This document shows, one piece after another, positions 24,910-33,784 of a stretch of DNA of 64,000 nt. Under the pieces are notes generated by a model. The model searched no databases. It saw only the letters and a list, made by a program, of their open reading frames with translations, and had not been told where the DNA came from. Source of the DNA: Maribacter sp. 1_MG-2023 (GTDB lineage Bacteria; Bacteroidota; Bacteroidia; Flavobacteriales; Flavobacteriaceae); the NCBI RefSeq assembly GCF_030547005.1, contig NZ_JAUOPN010000001.1, positions 434,001 to 498,000 on the forward strand, given 5' to 3'. Position 1 is the stretch's first letter. Every line of letters begins with the position of its first letter. A program made the translations under genes and the position numbers.

Positions 24910-25857
24910 ATGCTTACAAGAAGGCACATTAGGGTTAAGGTAATGCAGAGTATTTACGCTCTAATTCAGTCTAAGGACGATTCGTTACAGAAACAAGAGA
25001 AGTTTTTAAAGGTAAGCATAGAGAATACCTATACGCTATATTTATTATGGCTAAGTCTTTTTGTAGAAATACAGAAAAGAGCAGCAGATCAAATATCTCT
25101 TTCTGCTAACAAATACATTGACGACAAAAAGACAGCATTTCCTAATCCTAATAAGTTTATTCAAAACAGATTTTTATTACAAATTGTTGAGAATAAGACT
25201 TTAGAAGAAGAGCTTAGTCATAGAAAGCTAGATAACTGGTATTTAGAAGAAGAGTATGTAAAGCTTATCTATAAAGAAATTTTAGAGAGCGATACCTACA
25301 AAGAATACATGTCTAAACCAGAAAGTGACTATGCTGCTGATAAGGACTTGATAATAACTTTGTTCAAGAACATTATTGCACCTAACGAGAAAATTTACGA
25401 TTACTTCGAAGATGATAAGTTAACCTGGGTAGATGATATACCTATTGTTAATACCTTTATTTTAAAGCATTTTAAGAAAGTAAAGCAGGTACACCCAGAA
25501 TCTTACTTTTTACCAAGTCTGTTGAAAGATGATGAGGATATGACTTTTGCCATGCAATTGCTATCTAGAACATTATTAAAGAACGATGCTTTAGAAAAAG
25601 AAATAGAGGGTAAAACACCAAATTGGGATAAAGATCGTATTGCCGGTATTGATAGCATCTTATTAAAAATGGCTATTTGCGAGTTATTACATTTCCCTTC
25701 TATACCAGAAAGAGTAACTATAAATGAGTATTTAGAAATCGCTAAAGAATACTCGACACCAAAAAGTAGCATATTTATAAACGGAATTCTTGATAAGCTT
25801 ACTAAAGAATACAAGTCAGAAGGAAAGCTTAACAAAATGGGAAGAGGTCTATTATAA
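24910..25857 (+). CDS. nusB: transcription antitermination factor NusB with large insert
   Basis: A 315-residue protein, more than twice the usual 140. The N-terminal RRHIRVKVMQSIYALIQS matches the NusB start, and the C-terminal stretch from about 235 (IDSILLKMAICELLHFPSIPERVTINEYLEIAKEY) matches the second half of the fold. About 150 residues of charged helical sequence in between have no counterpart in E. coli NusB. NusB with NusE binds boxA in ribosomal RNA leaders. The long form appears common in Bacteroidota. Confidence 0.9.
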   Translation: MLTRRHIRVKVMQSIYALIQSKDDSLQKQEKFLKVSIENTYTLYLLWLSLFVEIQKRAADQISLSANKYIDDKKTAFPNPNKFIQNRFLLQIVENKTLEEELSHRKLDNWYLEEEYVKLIYKEILESDTYKEYMSKPESDYAADKDLIITLFKNIIAPNEKIYDYFEDDKLTWVDDIPIVNTFILKHFKKVKQVHPESYFLPSLLKDDEDMTFAMQLLSRTLLKNDALEKEIEGKTPNWDKDRIAGIDSILLKMAICELLHFPSIPERVTINEYLEIAKEYSTPKSSIFINGILDKLTKEYKSEGKLNKMGRGLL

Positions 25858-25866
25858 AAATTTTTA

Positions 25867-25874
25867 TAATTTTG
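25867..25874 (+). promoter_or_regulatory. -7 box for the DUF1573 gene and yajC
   Basis: TAATTTTG, exact consensus, 25 bp before the ATG at 25900 and directly after the nusB stop. Confidence 0.6.
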
Positions 25875-25899
25875 CAATTAATTTATAAATCTAAATAGT

Positions 25900-26370
25900 A
25901 TGAAAAAAATAGTTCTAATTGTTGGTCTTGTATCAATGGTAGCTTTTACTTCTTGTAAAGACAACGCATCAAGTAAGATTAAAACAGATAATGTAGCAGA
26001 AGCTGCGGTAAGAGATGAGGCTGCTAAAGCAGTACCTGTAATGTCTTTCGAGAAAGCAGAACATGATTTTGGTACAATTGAGCAAGGTACTCCACAAGAA
26101 ACCGTATTTACTTTTACCAATACTGGTAATGCTCCGTTAATCATTACTGACGCTAAAAGTAGCTGTGGTTGTACAGTTCCTAATCCTCCAAAAGAGCCTA
26201 TTGCACCGGGTGCAACAGGTGAGTTGAAAGTTAATTTCAATGGATCAGGTCAAAATCAGGTAACTAAAACAATTACTGTTACAGCAAATACTGAAAAAGG
26301 TTCTGAGCTTTTGAGAATTAAAGCTTTCGTTAACCCAAAAGGAGCAGCTCCATTAGGACCTGTTAAATAA
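25900..26370 (+). CDS. DUF1573 lipoprotein
   Basis: A 156-residue predicted lipoprotein: signal peptide then lipobox with Cys19 in FTSCKDN. The mature part holds a DUF1573 immunoglobulin-like domain (FEKAEHDFGTIEQG, then TFTNTGNAPLIITDAKSSCGCTVP and PGATGELKV), common in Bacteroidota surface proteins. The function is unknown; the SSCGC cysteines may bind metal. yajC follows 24 bp downstream, so a shared transcript is likely. Confidence 0.85.
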   Translation: MKKIVLIVGLVSMVAFTSCKDNASSKIKTDNVAEAAVRDEAAKAVPVMSFEKAEHDFGTIEQGTPQETVFTFTNTGNAPLIITDAKSSCGCTVPNPPKEPIAPGATGELKVNFNGSGQNQVTKTITVTANTEKGSELLRIKAFVNPKGAAPLGPVK

Positions 26371-26394
26371 TTATAAATTACAGATATACCAAAG

Positions 26395-26682
26395 ATGGGT
26401 GATATAGGGCAGTTTCTTCCGATGATTTTGATTTTTGTGGTCGCATATTTTTTTATGATCAGACCTCAAATGAAAAGACAAAAGGATGAAAAGAAATTTT
26501 CAGCAGAATTAAAACGTGGTGATCGTGTTATCACCAAAAGTGGTCTGCACGGTAAGGTAGTAGATTTAAATGATAAAGATTCTTCTTGTGTATTGGAAAC
26601 AATGGCGGGAAAATTAAAGTTTGATCGATCTGCCATATCCATGGAAATGAGCGCTAAATTAAACGCTCCAGAGAAAAAGTAA
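26395..26682 (+). CDS. yajC: preprotein translocase accessory subunit YajC
   Basis: A 95-residue SecDF-YajC component with one N-terminal helix (QFLPMILIFVVAYFFMIRPQ) and the hallmark MIRPQMKRQK, followed by a cytosolic domain with VITKSGLHGKVVDL. It assists SecDF in protein export across the inner membrane. secDF is not in the window. It ends at the strong GAAA-looped terminator at 26701. Confidence 0.94.
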   Translation: MGDIGQFLPMILIFVVAYFFMIRPQMKRQKDEKKFSAELKRGDRVITKSGLHGKVVDLNDKDSSCVLETMAGKLKFDRSAISMEMSAKLNAPEKK

Positions 26683-26700
26683 TTCTTTCTGAATTCATAT

Positions 26701-26736
26701 AAAAAACACCGATGGAAACATCGGTGTTTTTTTTGC
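26701..26736 (+). terminator. intrinsic terminator after yajC
   Basis: A 14-bp perfect stem (26701-26714 with 26719-26732) closed by a GAAA tetraloop, followed by T-rich sequence. Near-symmetric A- and T-runs let it also work for the convergent minus-strand gene. Confidence 0.92.
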
Positions 26737-26757
26737 TTTAATTTTTTAGATAATAAC

Positions 26758-27357
26758 TTACTTCTTGTATTGGTCATGAATTCCCCTGCCTGCTAATATC
26801 AACGGAACTATCTTTTCTAAACGCGACAGTTTTGTTTTTTCTTGTTTGGCAGTTGTTATATACTCAGCGTAATCTTTCTGTTTAGAATAAGTTAATTTGC
26901 TAAAAGCAGCTTTTATGTCGTCGTTGTTTTCTAACGCAATGGATAAGTGAACGGGAATTATAATTTTGGTCTTAGGTTTTTTCTCAACCTTTAATTGTAG
27001 CCCCTTTTTTTGATTCTCAATAGCTTCGTTTATGTACGCTGTAACTTCTTTTTTATCAATGCCTTCAAGTGTAGTAAATTTCCAGTGGCGCATCGCCATG
27101 GTTTTTCCATCTTGTGCATTTTCTAAAACCTTTTTAGGATCACTTAAAAAGACACCGTTAAAAAACCAGATTCCGAAGTGATTTTTGAATTTGTTTATAG
27201 CGATGACATTTTTATTATTGATCATGTAGGTAGGGAAATTCCATTTGTAAGTTTCTGTCATTCTACACGCTAAGGCAAGAGTTCGTAATTCAGCTACTTC
27301 ATTTTTAAAACGATGTGGCTCATTATAGAATTTATCCAATTTCTCTTGCTTTTCCAT
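26758..27357 (-). CDS. YdeI/OmpD-associated family protein
   Basis: A 199-residue cytosolic protein. Residues 1-110 resemble the DUF1801/YdeI fold (ALACRMTETYKWNFPTYM, KNHFGIWFFNG). The C-terminal part KAAFSKLTYSKQKDYAEYITTAKQEKTKLSRLEKIVPLI is the OmdA tail. The family is linked to peptide resistance and porin in Salmonella, but the function is unproven. The gene starts 4 bp after pepT, indicating cotranscription. Confidence 0.85.
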   Translation of the reverse strand: MEKQEKLDKFYNEPHRFKNEVAELRTLALACRMTETYKWNFPTYMINNKNVIAINKFKNHFGIWFFNGVFLSDPKKVLENAQDGKTMAMRHWKFTTLEGIDKKEVTAYINEAIENQKKGLQLKVEKKPKTKIIIPVHLSIALENNDDIKAAFSKLTYSKQKDYAEYITTAKQEKTKLSRLEKIVPLILAGRGIHDQYKK

Positions 27358-27361
27358 CGTA

Positions 27362-28585
27362 TTATTGGTTTGCTGTCAGCTCACAAATACGTACAATAAC
27401 TTCAACCGCTTTTTGCATGCTTTCTACGGGTACATATTCATATTTACCATGAAAATTATGTCCACCAGCAAATATGTTTGGGCATGGTAGCCCCATGTAA
27501 CTTAATTGCGACCCATCTGTACCACCGCGTATTGGTTTAATAATAGGTTTTATACCTATATCTTCCATTGCCTTTTTAGCGGTTTCTACAATGTGAAAAA
27601 CAGGCTTTACCTTCTCTTTCATATTAAAGTATTGATCTTTTAATTCTAGCTCAATACAATTGTCATATTCGTTATTAAATTTTTGTACGATGTCTTCTAC
27701 TAATTTTTTACGTTGCTCAAAACGTTTTAAATCGTGATCTCTAATAATAAGTTCTACAGTTGTATTTTCAATTTCTCCGTCAAAGTGATGCACATGAAAA
27801 AAGCCTTCTCTCCCAGATGTTTCTTCAGGTACTTCGTGCTTGGGTAAATCGCTTATAATCTTATTGGCTATTAAAAGTGCATTCACCATTTTGCCTTTTG
27901 CATAACCTGGGTGTACACTTTTGCCTTTTATAGTTATTTTGGCACCTGCTGCATTGAAATTTTCATATTCCAATTCACCAATCTGGCTACCATCCATAGT
28001 ATATGCCCATTCTGCGCCAAATTTTTCTACATCAAATTTATGTGCTCCACGACCAATTTCTTCATCTGGTGTAAACCCAATTCTTATATTGCCATGCTTT
28101 ATTTTAGGATTATTGATCAAATACTCCATGGCTGTTACAATCTCGGCAATACCAGCTTTATCATCGGCACCTAACAATGTTGTGCCATCTGTAGTAATTA
28201 GTGTCTGACCAATATACTGCAGTAAATCATCAAAATAAGATGATGATAGAATGATGTCTTTTTCCTTATTCAGAACAATATCTTTACCATCGTAATCTCT
28301 TATGATTTGCGGATTTACATTGGTACCTGAAAAATCAGGAGACGTATCAAAATGAGATATAAAACCAATGGTAGGTACCTCATGGTCTACATTTGATGGT
28401 AAGGTGGCCATTATGTAAGCATTGTCGTCTATAGTAACGTCAGACAGACCTATGGCCTGTAATTCGTCAACTAATTTGTTAGCTAAATTCCACTGTTTTT
28501 CGGTACTTGGCGTGGTGTCTGAAGATGAGTCGCTTTGCGTATCAATAGTAATATAACTTATGAAACGATCAATGATATGCTGCAT
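27362..28585 (-). CDS. pepT: peptidase T (tripeptide aminopeptidase)
   Basis: A 407-residue dizinc M20B aminopeptidase that removes the N-terminal residue from tripeptides in the cytosol. Zinc ligands and catalytic residues are visible: SHFDTSPD (His78, catalytic Asp80), LGADDKAG (bridging Asp), PDEEIGRGAH (catalytic and zinc Glu), YTMDGSQIG and the late IFAGGHNFHGKYEYVP. The exact -7 box at 28602-28609 lies 17 bp upstream. The YdeI-family gene follows at once. Confidence 0.95.
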   Translation of the reverse strand: MQHIIDRFISYITIDTQSDSSSDTTPSTEKQWNLANKLVDELQAIGLSDVTIDDNAYIMATLPSNVDHEVPTIGFISHFDTSPDFSGTNVNPQIIRDYDGKDIVLNKEKDIILSSSYFDDLLQYIGQTLITTDGTTLLGADDKAGIAEIVTAMEYLINNPKIKHGNIRIGFTPDEEIGRGAHKFDVEKFGAEWAYTMDGSQIGELEYENFNAAGAKITIKGKSVHPGYAKGKMVNALLIANKIISDLPKHEVPEETSGREGFFHVHHFDGEIENTTVELIIRDHDLKRFEQRKKLVEDIVQKFNNEYDNCIELELKDQYFNMKEKVKPVFHIVETAKKAMEDIGIKPIIKPIRGGTDGSQLSYMGLPCPNIFAGGHNFHGKYEYVPVESMQKAVEVIVRICELTANQ

Positions 28586-28601
28586 GTAAAATGTGTTTTA
28601 T

Positions 28602-28609
28602 CAAAAATA
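28602..28609 (-). promoter_or_regulatory. -7 box of pepT
   Basis: Minus-strand TATTTTTG, exact consensus, 17 bp upstream of the pepT ATG. Confidence 0.6.
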
Positions 28610-28654
28610 AGGTTATAAATTGTAAATTAGTAAACGTAAGATTCGATAAATTAA

Positions 28655-29107
28655 ATGATGATGAAAATTAGATTTATAGTGGCAATGGCTTTTCTTTTAC
28701 TTTTTACAAATATAAATGCACAGGCAGATTGTATTCTTGGTGTTGGTGTTACAAACGATTCTATTATTTCTGATATTTTTCAATTGAACGAAATGCAAAA
28801 AGAGAAATTAGAAAGTTTTAGTGGAGAAGTTAAATTTCGGAATGATGTTTTAAGTAATGAATTAGAGAATGTAAAGAATAGACACCCTCAAAGTAGTGTT
28901 ACCGAGCTTCGACAATTAGCAGATAAGTACAAAGTTGTAATGGACAGTATGGCGACAGTTCAAGAAGTGATGGATAAAAAAATGTTAGCGCTATTTAATT
29001 CTAATCAATATGAACTATATCTGTCTTTATGCAAAGATGCTTCGCGGTCAGCATACATTGTAGTACCTGCTGTCTATACAGATAGTATATCTAATGAAAA
29101 CAGATAG
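28655..29107 (+). CDS. secreted helical protein of unknown function
   Basis: A 150-residue exported protein: signal peptide ending at INAQA, then a mostly helical acidic body (FQLNEMQKEKLESFSGEVKFRNDVLSNELENV; LRQLADKYKVVMDSMATVQEVMDKKML). The pattern recalls small periplasmic helical hairpins of the Spy/CpxP kind, but no LTxxQ motif is present, so this is only a structural analogy. Three consecutive ATGs (28655, 28658, 28661) leave the exact start uncertain. The next gene, pyrD, has its own promoter. Confidence 0.65.
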   Translation: MMMKIRFIVAMAFLLLFTNINAQADCILGVGVTNDSIISDIFQLNEMQKEKLESFSGEVKFRNDVLSNELENVKNRHPQSSVTELRQLADKYKVVMDSMATVQEVMDKKMLALFNSNQYELYLSLCKDASRSAYIVVPAVYTDSISNENR

Positions 29108-29111
29108 AGTA

Positions 29112-29146
29112 TTGCTTAACTTTCTCATTTACAGTTTGTATTTTTG
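29112..29146 (+). promoter_or_regulatory. pyrD promoter
   Basis: TTG at 29112-29114, 24 bp, then TATTTTTG at 29139-29146 (exact). The ATG of pyrD follows 19 bp later. Confidence 0.6.
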
Positions 29147-29165
29147 TGGCTTCTAAAATATATAC

Positions 29166-30212
29166 ATGTATAGGCTTTTTATCAGACCTCTTTTATTTCT
29201 TTTTGATCCAGAGAAAGTTCACCATATTAGTTTTTCAAGCATTAAGTTTTTCTCCAAAATAGGACTATCTGGTCTTATTAAATCTATGTTCGTAGTTGAA
29301 GATAAATGTTTGGAACGTGAACTATTCGGATTGAAATTTAAGAATCCTGTTGGTTTAGCTGCTGGTTTCGATAAAAATGCGGTTCTATATAACGAATTAT
29401 CAGATTTTGGATTCGGATTCGTAGAAATAGGAACACTTACCCCAAAGCCACAAGATGGCAATCCGAAAAAAAGATTATTTCGTTTAAAAGAAGATAAAGC
29501 TATCATAAACCGAATGGGATTCAATAACCACGGGGTTTTTGAAGCTGTCGAGAATTTAAAGAAAAAGCATAAGGTTCTAATTGGTGGTAATATTGGTAAG
29601 AACAAAGTGACACCAAATAATGAGGCAATTAAAGATTACTTAATCTGTTTTGATGCCTTGTTCGATCACGTAGATTACTTTGTTGTGAATGTAAGTTCAC
29701 CAAACACACCTGGGTTAAGAGAGTTGCAAGATAAAGAGCCATTAACGGCTCTGTTAAATGAGCTTCAATTAGAGAACTCGAAACAAAGCGAACGTAAGTC
29801 GACTGTGCGTAAACCTATTTTATTGAAAATTGCGCCAGACCTTACCGATAGTCAATTATTAGATATCATTGATATTGTAAAAACAACAACTATTGATGGT
29901 ATTATAGCTACTAACACGACCATTTCTAGAGAGAATTTAAAATCTCATGCTTTGGTAACAGAAGAAGCTGGCGGACTTAGTGGTGCTCCATTGAAAGATA
30001 GAAGTACTGAGGTAATTCGATTTTTAGCGGAAAAGAGTAATAAAGCATTCCCTATTATTGGTGTAGGCGGTATAAACTCTGCGGAAGATGCTATCGAGAA
30101 ATTAGAAGCTGGTGCCGATTTAATTCAATTATGGACGGGCTTTGTGTATGAAGGACCGGCTTTGGTGAAACAAATTAACAAAGCTCTTTTGGAGAAAACA
30201 GCTACTGCATAG
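29166..30212 (+). CDS. pyrD: quinone-dependent dihydroorotate dehydrogenase (class 2)
   Basis: A 348-residue FMN enzyme that oxidises dihydroorotate to orotate in pyrimidine synthesis and passes electrons to the quinone pool. The N-terminal amphipathic helix ([22 protein letters not shown]) is the membrane-facing quinone tunnel of class 2. FMN and catalytic parts include [13 protein letters not shown], the catalytic-serine loop [22 protein letters not shown] and [11 protein letters not shown]. Length is normal. It ends at the terminator at 30232. Confidence 0.96.
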   Translation: MYRLFIRPLLFLFDPEKVHHISFSSIKFFSKIGLSGLIKSMFVVEDKCLERELFGLKFKNPVGLAAGFDKNAVLYNELSDFGFGFVEIGTLTPKPQDGNPKKRLFRLKEDKAIINRMGFNNHGVFEAVENLKKKHKVLIGGNIGKNKVTPNNEAIKDYLICFDALFDHVDYFVVNVSSPNTPGLRELQDKEPLTALLNELQLENSKQSERKSTVRKPILLKIAPDLTDSQLLDIIDIVKTTTIDGIIATNTTISRENLKSHALVTEEAGGLSGAPLKDRSTEVIRFLAEKSNKAFPIIGVGGINSAEDAIEKLEAGADLIQLWTGFVYEGPALVKQINKALLEKTATA

Positions 30213-30231
30213 CAGAAACTTTTTAATATAG

Positions 30232-30266
30232 AAAAAGCCCTTGTACAATTTGTGCAAGGGCTTTTT
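30232..30266 (+). terminator. intrinsic terminator after pyrD
   Basis: AAAAAGCCCTTG pairs with CAAGGGCTTTTT across a short AT loop and is followed by T. It may serve the convergent Dabb gene too. Confidence 0.88.
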
Positions 30267-30281
30267 TAATTATAATCGGTT

Positions 30282-30692
30282 CTATTTTTTGGTCCAATAA
30301 TCTACCACGAATACATCTTCTAAATGCGGAGTTAATACAGCTCCAAAAGCTTTGTGGTCTGGGTGCGGTAAATAAATTGCCCGATCCTCTTCACTTTCAA
30401 AAGTGAGAAAAAAGGCATGGGTAAACCCTTTATCCAAACCTTCCGGACTATTGTTCAGTCCCCATTCATATCCTTTTATTTGCTCAATTTTTGAAGGTAG
30501 CGCACTAAAAGCATCTTCAACTTTTTTAATCTGTGCAGGGGTTGTTCCTTCCTTAAACTTAAAAAATACGGTGTGCCTTAATAAGCTATCGCTTTGGATC
30601 ATTGTTGTTGAGTTCATGTTTTCATTTGTCTTGGCAAAAGCGTTTGAAGCAAATGAAATACTAATTAGTAACAGAAGTAATTTGATTTTCAT
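30282..30692 (-). CDS. exported Dabb-domain protein
   Basis: A 136-residue protein with a signal peptide (LLLLLISISFASNAFAKT) and a stress-responsive A/B barrel (Dabb) domain: LLRHTVFFKFKEGTTPAQIKKVEDAF, IKGYEWGLNNSPEGLDKGFTHAFFLTFES. Dabb dimers form a ferredoxin-like pocket that can bind small hydrophobics. The substrate and enzymatic role, if any, are unknown. Export is unusual for Dabb proteins, though not unprecedented in this phylum. Confidence 0.85.
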   Translation of the reverse strand: MKIKLLLLLISISFASNAFAKTNENMNSTTMIQSDSLLRHTVFFKFKEGTTPAQIKKVEDAFSALPSKIEQIKGYEWGLNNSPEGLDKGFTHAFFLTFESEEDRAIYLPHPDHKAFGAVLTPHLEDVFVVDYWTKK

Positions 30693-30777
30693 AGTGTTTG
30701 ATTTTTAAACAAGATATTAAAAATAGGTGTAATTGGCGGTAATTCGTACTTTTCGGGTAGAACTAATATTTTTAAGT

Positions 30778-31398
30778 TTGAATTACGAGATTTTATTGGC
30801 ATTTTCAATGGCGACCTTTGTTCTGGCACTTTCACCCGGTCCTGATAATATATTCGTGCTCATACAAAGCATTAGTAATGGCAAAAAATATGGTTTAGCA
30901 GTCGTTGCAGGTCTTATGACCGGTTGTTTAGTACATACTACATTATTGGCATTTGGGGTTTCTGCAATTATTAAGAATAACCCTTCCATATTTACTTTTA
31001 TTAAAATGTTTGGGGCTGCCTATTTATTATATTTAGCTGTAATGGTGTATAGAGGTGGTGATGCCATTTCTATTGCCGGCGAAACAAAGAACAAAAACAA
31101 ATTAGGTTCATTATACAAACAAGGTTTTATAATGAATGTGTTGAACCCTAAGGTGACCATATTCTTTCTAGCTTTTTTTCCGGGATTTCTATTTTCAGAT
31201 TCTTTAAGCAATGTTATTCAATTCTATACCCTTGGCTTTTTATTTATAGTGGTTTCTTCACTGGTTTTTGGCGCTATCGCAGTTTTATCTGGTCAAATCT
31301 CCAATTTTCTGACAGCTAATAAGAGGACCGGGTGTGTTTTAAAGTGGATTCAAGTTATTGTCTTCATCGGAATTGCGATTTATTTACTTATAGGGTAG
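30778..31398 (+). CDS. LysE-family amino acid exporter
   Basis: A 206-residue membrane protein with six helices of the LysE/RhtB family, which export amino acids and related metabolites. ALSPGPDNIFVL near the N-terminus is the family signature. I choose the TTG at 30778, giving MNYEILLAFSMATF, the family-typical beginning. The frame extends back to a TTG at 30733, but the -7-like box TACTTTTC (30747-30754) lies between. The substrate is unknown. Confidence 0.87.
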   Translation: MNYEILLAFSMATFVLALSPGPDNIFVLIQSISNGKKYGLAVVAGLMTGCLVHTTLLAFGVSAIIKNNPSIFTFIKMFGAAYLLYLAVMVYRGGDAISIAGETKNKNKLGSLYKQGFIMNVLNPKVTIFFLAFFPGFLFSDSLSNVIQFYTLGFLFIVVSSLVFGAIAVLSGQISNFLTANKRTGCVLKWIQVIVFIGIAIYLLIG

Positions 31399-31451
31399 TT
31401 TATTTGAAATATTAATATGAGATACTTGTTTAGAGTTCGTATTTTTACGAA

Positions 31452-32321
31452 ATGTCTAATTCAAAGATCAAAATAGTTGAGTGTCCTAGAGATGCTATGC
31501 AAGGCATAAAGCAGTTTATACCTACAGATGAAAAAGTCAGGTATATACAATCTTTGTTAGGCTGCGGATTTGATACCTTAGATTTTGGAAGCTTTGTTTC
31601 GCCTAAAGCGATACCGCAAATGGTAGATACTGCTGAGGTTCTGGCAAAATTAGACTTGTCAAAAACAAATACTAAGCTACTTTCTATTGTAGCGAATGTT
31701 CGTGGTGCAGAAGATGCTGTTTCACACCCTGAAATTGATTATTTAGGTTTCCCTTTTTCTATTTCAGAGAACTTTCAAATGCGTAATACACATAAAACAA
31801 TAGCACAATCTGTAGAGACTTTACAAGAAATTTTCAATTTAGCCGATGCCGCAAACAAAGAGGTGGTGACTTATATTTCAATGGGATTCGGTAATCCTTA
31901 TGGTGATCCTTGGGATGTTGATATTGTAGGGGAGTGGACAGAGAAGTTAGCAAAAATGGGAGCTAAAATATTATCTCTTTCAGATACCGTTGGTTCTTCT
32001 GATCCCGAAACTATTTCATACCTGTTCTCCAATCTAATTCCTAAATATCCAAACATCGAATTTGGAGCACATTTGCATACGACACCAACTACGTGGCACG
32101 AGAAAGTATCTGCTGCTTACGAATCCGGTTGTAGACGTTTTGATGGCGCCATACAAGGTTTCGGTGGTTGCCCAATGGCTAAAGATGATTTAACTGGTAA
32201 TATGCCTACAGAGAAAATGCTTTCCTATTTTACTGCAGAAAAAGTAGACTCAGGTGTTAATTGGATGGCTTTTGAAGCTTCTTACAATAAAGCTACTGAG
32301 TTATTTACAGCCTATCATTAG
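31452..32321 (+). CDS. hydroxymethylglutaryl-CoA lyase
   Basis: A 289-residue TIM-barrel lyase that splits HMG-CoA into acetyl-CoA and acetoacetate, the last step of leucine breakdown. Motifs are CPRDAMQ (the loop that normally reads xPRDGLQ), LSLSDTVGSSDP, GAHLHTT (metal His) and the catalytic loop FGGCPMAKDDLTGNMPTE, whose Cys is the acid-base residue. The substitution DAMQ for DGLQ is mild. The gene stands alone with only a near-consensus box (TATTTTTA) upstream. Confidence 0.9.
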   Translation: MSNSKIKIVECPRDAMQGIKQFIPTDEKVRYIQSLLGCGFDTLDFGSFVSPKAIPQMVDTAEVLAKLDLSKTNTKLLSIVANVRGAEDAVSHPEIDYLGFPFSISENFQMRNTHKTIAQSVETLQEIFNLADAANKEVVTYISMGFGNPYGDPWDVDIVGEWTEKLAKMGAKILSLSDTVGSSDPETISYLFSNLIPKYPNIEFGAHLHTTPTTWHEKVSAAYESGCRRFDGAIQGFGGCPMAKDDLTGNMPTEKMLSYFTAEKVDSGVNWMAFEASYNKATELFTAYH

Positions 32322-32350
32322 GTAACTTATTATATTTCAACCTCATATTA

Positions 32351-32449
32351 TTTAAACGTTAATTTTATTTAGATTTATTATAGATAAGCTTGTTTTGCAT
32401 TAAAACATGTTATACGTTTGCATCGTTATTTTAAACAAGTCTAAATAAA
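32351..32449. promoter_or_regulatory. operator-like repeats around the iron-cluster promoter
   Basis: TTTAAAC occurs at 32351-32357 and again at 32430-32436. TTTATTTAGA (32364-32373) has an exact reverse complement at 32440-32449. The downstream pair forms a near-palindrome TTTAAAC-AA-GTCTAAA (32430-32445) at the predicted transcript start; the upstream pair lies before the -33 element. This is the layout of a repressor site. The metal regulator type (Fur or DtxR-like) cannot be decided. Confidence 0.5.
32390..32420 (+). promoter_or_regulatory. promoter of the DUF4856-imelysin-HTTM-TonB cluster
   Basis: TTG at 32390-32392, 20 bp, then TACGTTTG at 32413-32420, exact. Operator-like repeats flank it on both sides. 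Confidence 0.65.
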
Positions 32450-32462
32450 AACGGATAATAAA

Positions 32463-33698
32463 ATGAATAAATATTTTTTGGCATTTACTGCCATTGCAGG
32501 TTTATCGTTAACTTCTTGTAGTTCTGATGATGATAGTTTAGAGCTTTCACCATGTGACAACTGTTTTGTTGAATTTGAAGTGCCAGATTCTTACGTATTT
32601 ACTAGAAACGGGGTTTCCACGGTTAGCTTTGATGGGCAAACCACAAGAATAAAGATGGGGCAAGAGCTTCTGTCAAATTTTAACATCCCAACAAATACAC
32701 TTGATGATTTAAATGGAATGTTCGCTCATGTAGAAGGAGATATCGATTTTGAAGAAGCAGCATTAAATGAGTCAGATAAAAGTCTTCGTAGTAAGGTTGC
32801 AGCTTCTGCAGATTATTTTTCTACAAATGCAACAGATCAAGCCATAATTCGTGGTGATCTTGATGGGTTTATCAGTGCTCAGATTACAGACGTTTATCCT
32901 AATTGGGATGTTGCCGCTACCGCCGGTACTGCAGGGCAATTAGCTGATGGTGAAAGTACACGTTATGTAAATGCCAATGGTTTGGAATATAATCAAATGT
33001 TCGCAAAATCATTAATTGGTAGTTTAATGACAGATCAGATACTTAACAACTACTTAAGTACTGCTGTATTAGATGAGGTAGACAATGTTGCTAATAATGA
33101 TGCAGATGTAGTAGAAGAAGGTAAGGACTATACTACGATGGAACACAAATGGGACGAAGCTTATGGTTATGCCTATGGTTTAAATGCCGATCAAGCAAAC
33201 CCTAATGCTGATTTAGGGGCAGATAGTTTCTTGAACGAATATATAGAACGAGCCAATGGAGATTCAGATTTTGAAGGTATAGCAGATGATATATTTGACG
33301 CCTATAAATTAGGTCGTGCGGCAATTGTTGCCAAAGATTATGATATTAGAGATTTACAAGCAGAAATAATCAAGGCTAACATTTCTAAAGTAATCGCTAT
33401 TAGAGCTGTTTATTACTTGCAAAATGGTAAAACAAAATTAGAAGGGGAATCTCCTAATATTGGTGGTGCGTTCCATGCAATGTCAGAGGCGTACGGTTTT
33501 ATCTATAGTTTACAATTTACTAGAAAACCAAACTCTGCTGACCCTTATTTTACAAAAGAAGAGGTTGATGCATTCTTAATAGATTTATTAGATGATGGTG
33601 ATAATGGTCTTTGGAATGTAGAATCAACGACATTAGATTCTATTTCAGAAGATATAGCAGCAAGATTTGATTTCACGGTAGCACAAGCGGCTGAATAA
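32463..33698 (+). CDS. DUF4856 surface lipoprotein
   Basis: A 411-residue lipoprotein: signal peptide and lipobox LTSC with Cys19, then an acidic SSDDDS linker, a common export signal for surface lipoproteins here. The DUF4856 body contains TRNGVSTVSFDGQTTRIKMGQELL and HKWDEAYGYAYGLN near the middle, where a His/Asp/Glu set could bind metal. First gene of the cluster, and it has no known biochemical activity. A terminator plus a new promoter follow before the imelysin gene, so the later genes may be partly uncoupled. Confidence 0.87.
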   Translation: MNKYFLAFTAIAGLSLTSCSSDDDSLELSPCDNCFVEFEVPDSYVFTRNGVSTVSFDGQTTRIKMGQELLSNFNIPTNTLDDLNGMFAHVEGDIDFEEAALNESDKSLRSKVAASADYFSTNATDQAIIRGDLDGFISAQITDVYPNWDVAATAGTAGQLADGESTRYVNANGLEYNQMFAKSLIGSLMTDQILNNYLSTAVLDEVDNVANNDADVVEEGKDYTTMEHKWDEAYGYAYGLNADQANPNADLGADSFLNEYIERANGDSDFEGIADDIFDAYKLGRAAIVAKDYDIRDLQAEIIKANISKVIAIRAVYYLQNGKTKLEGESPNIGGAFHAMSEAYGFIYSLQFTRKPNSADPYFTKEEVDAFLIDLLDDGDNGLWNVESTTLDSISEDIAARFDFTVAQAAE

Positions 33699-33705
33699 TA
33701 GTACT

Positions 33706-33748
33706 TAAAAAAAGCAATTCATTCTAATAAGATTGAATTGCTTTTTTT
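33706..33748 (+). terminator. terminator or attenuator between the DUF4856 and imelysin genes
   Basis: AAAAAAGCAATTCA pairs with TGAATTGCTTTTTT across a loop of about 12 bases, with a T-run. Partial read-through is possible because a promoter immediately follows. Confidence 0.7.
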
Positions 33749-33755
33749 ATTTTTG
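33748..33755 (+). promoter_or_regulatory. -7 box of the imelysin gene
   Basis: TATTTTTG, exact match, 29 bp before the ATG at 33785 and partly within the T-run of the terminator. Confidence 0.5.
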
Positions 33756-33784
33756 CATTTAATTAGAATAAATAAAAATAAGAA

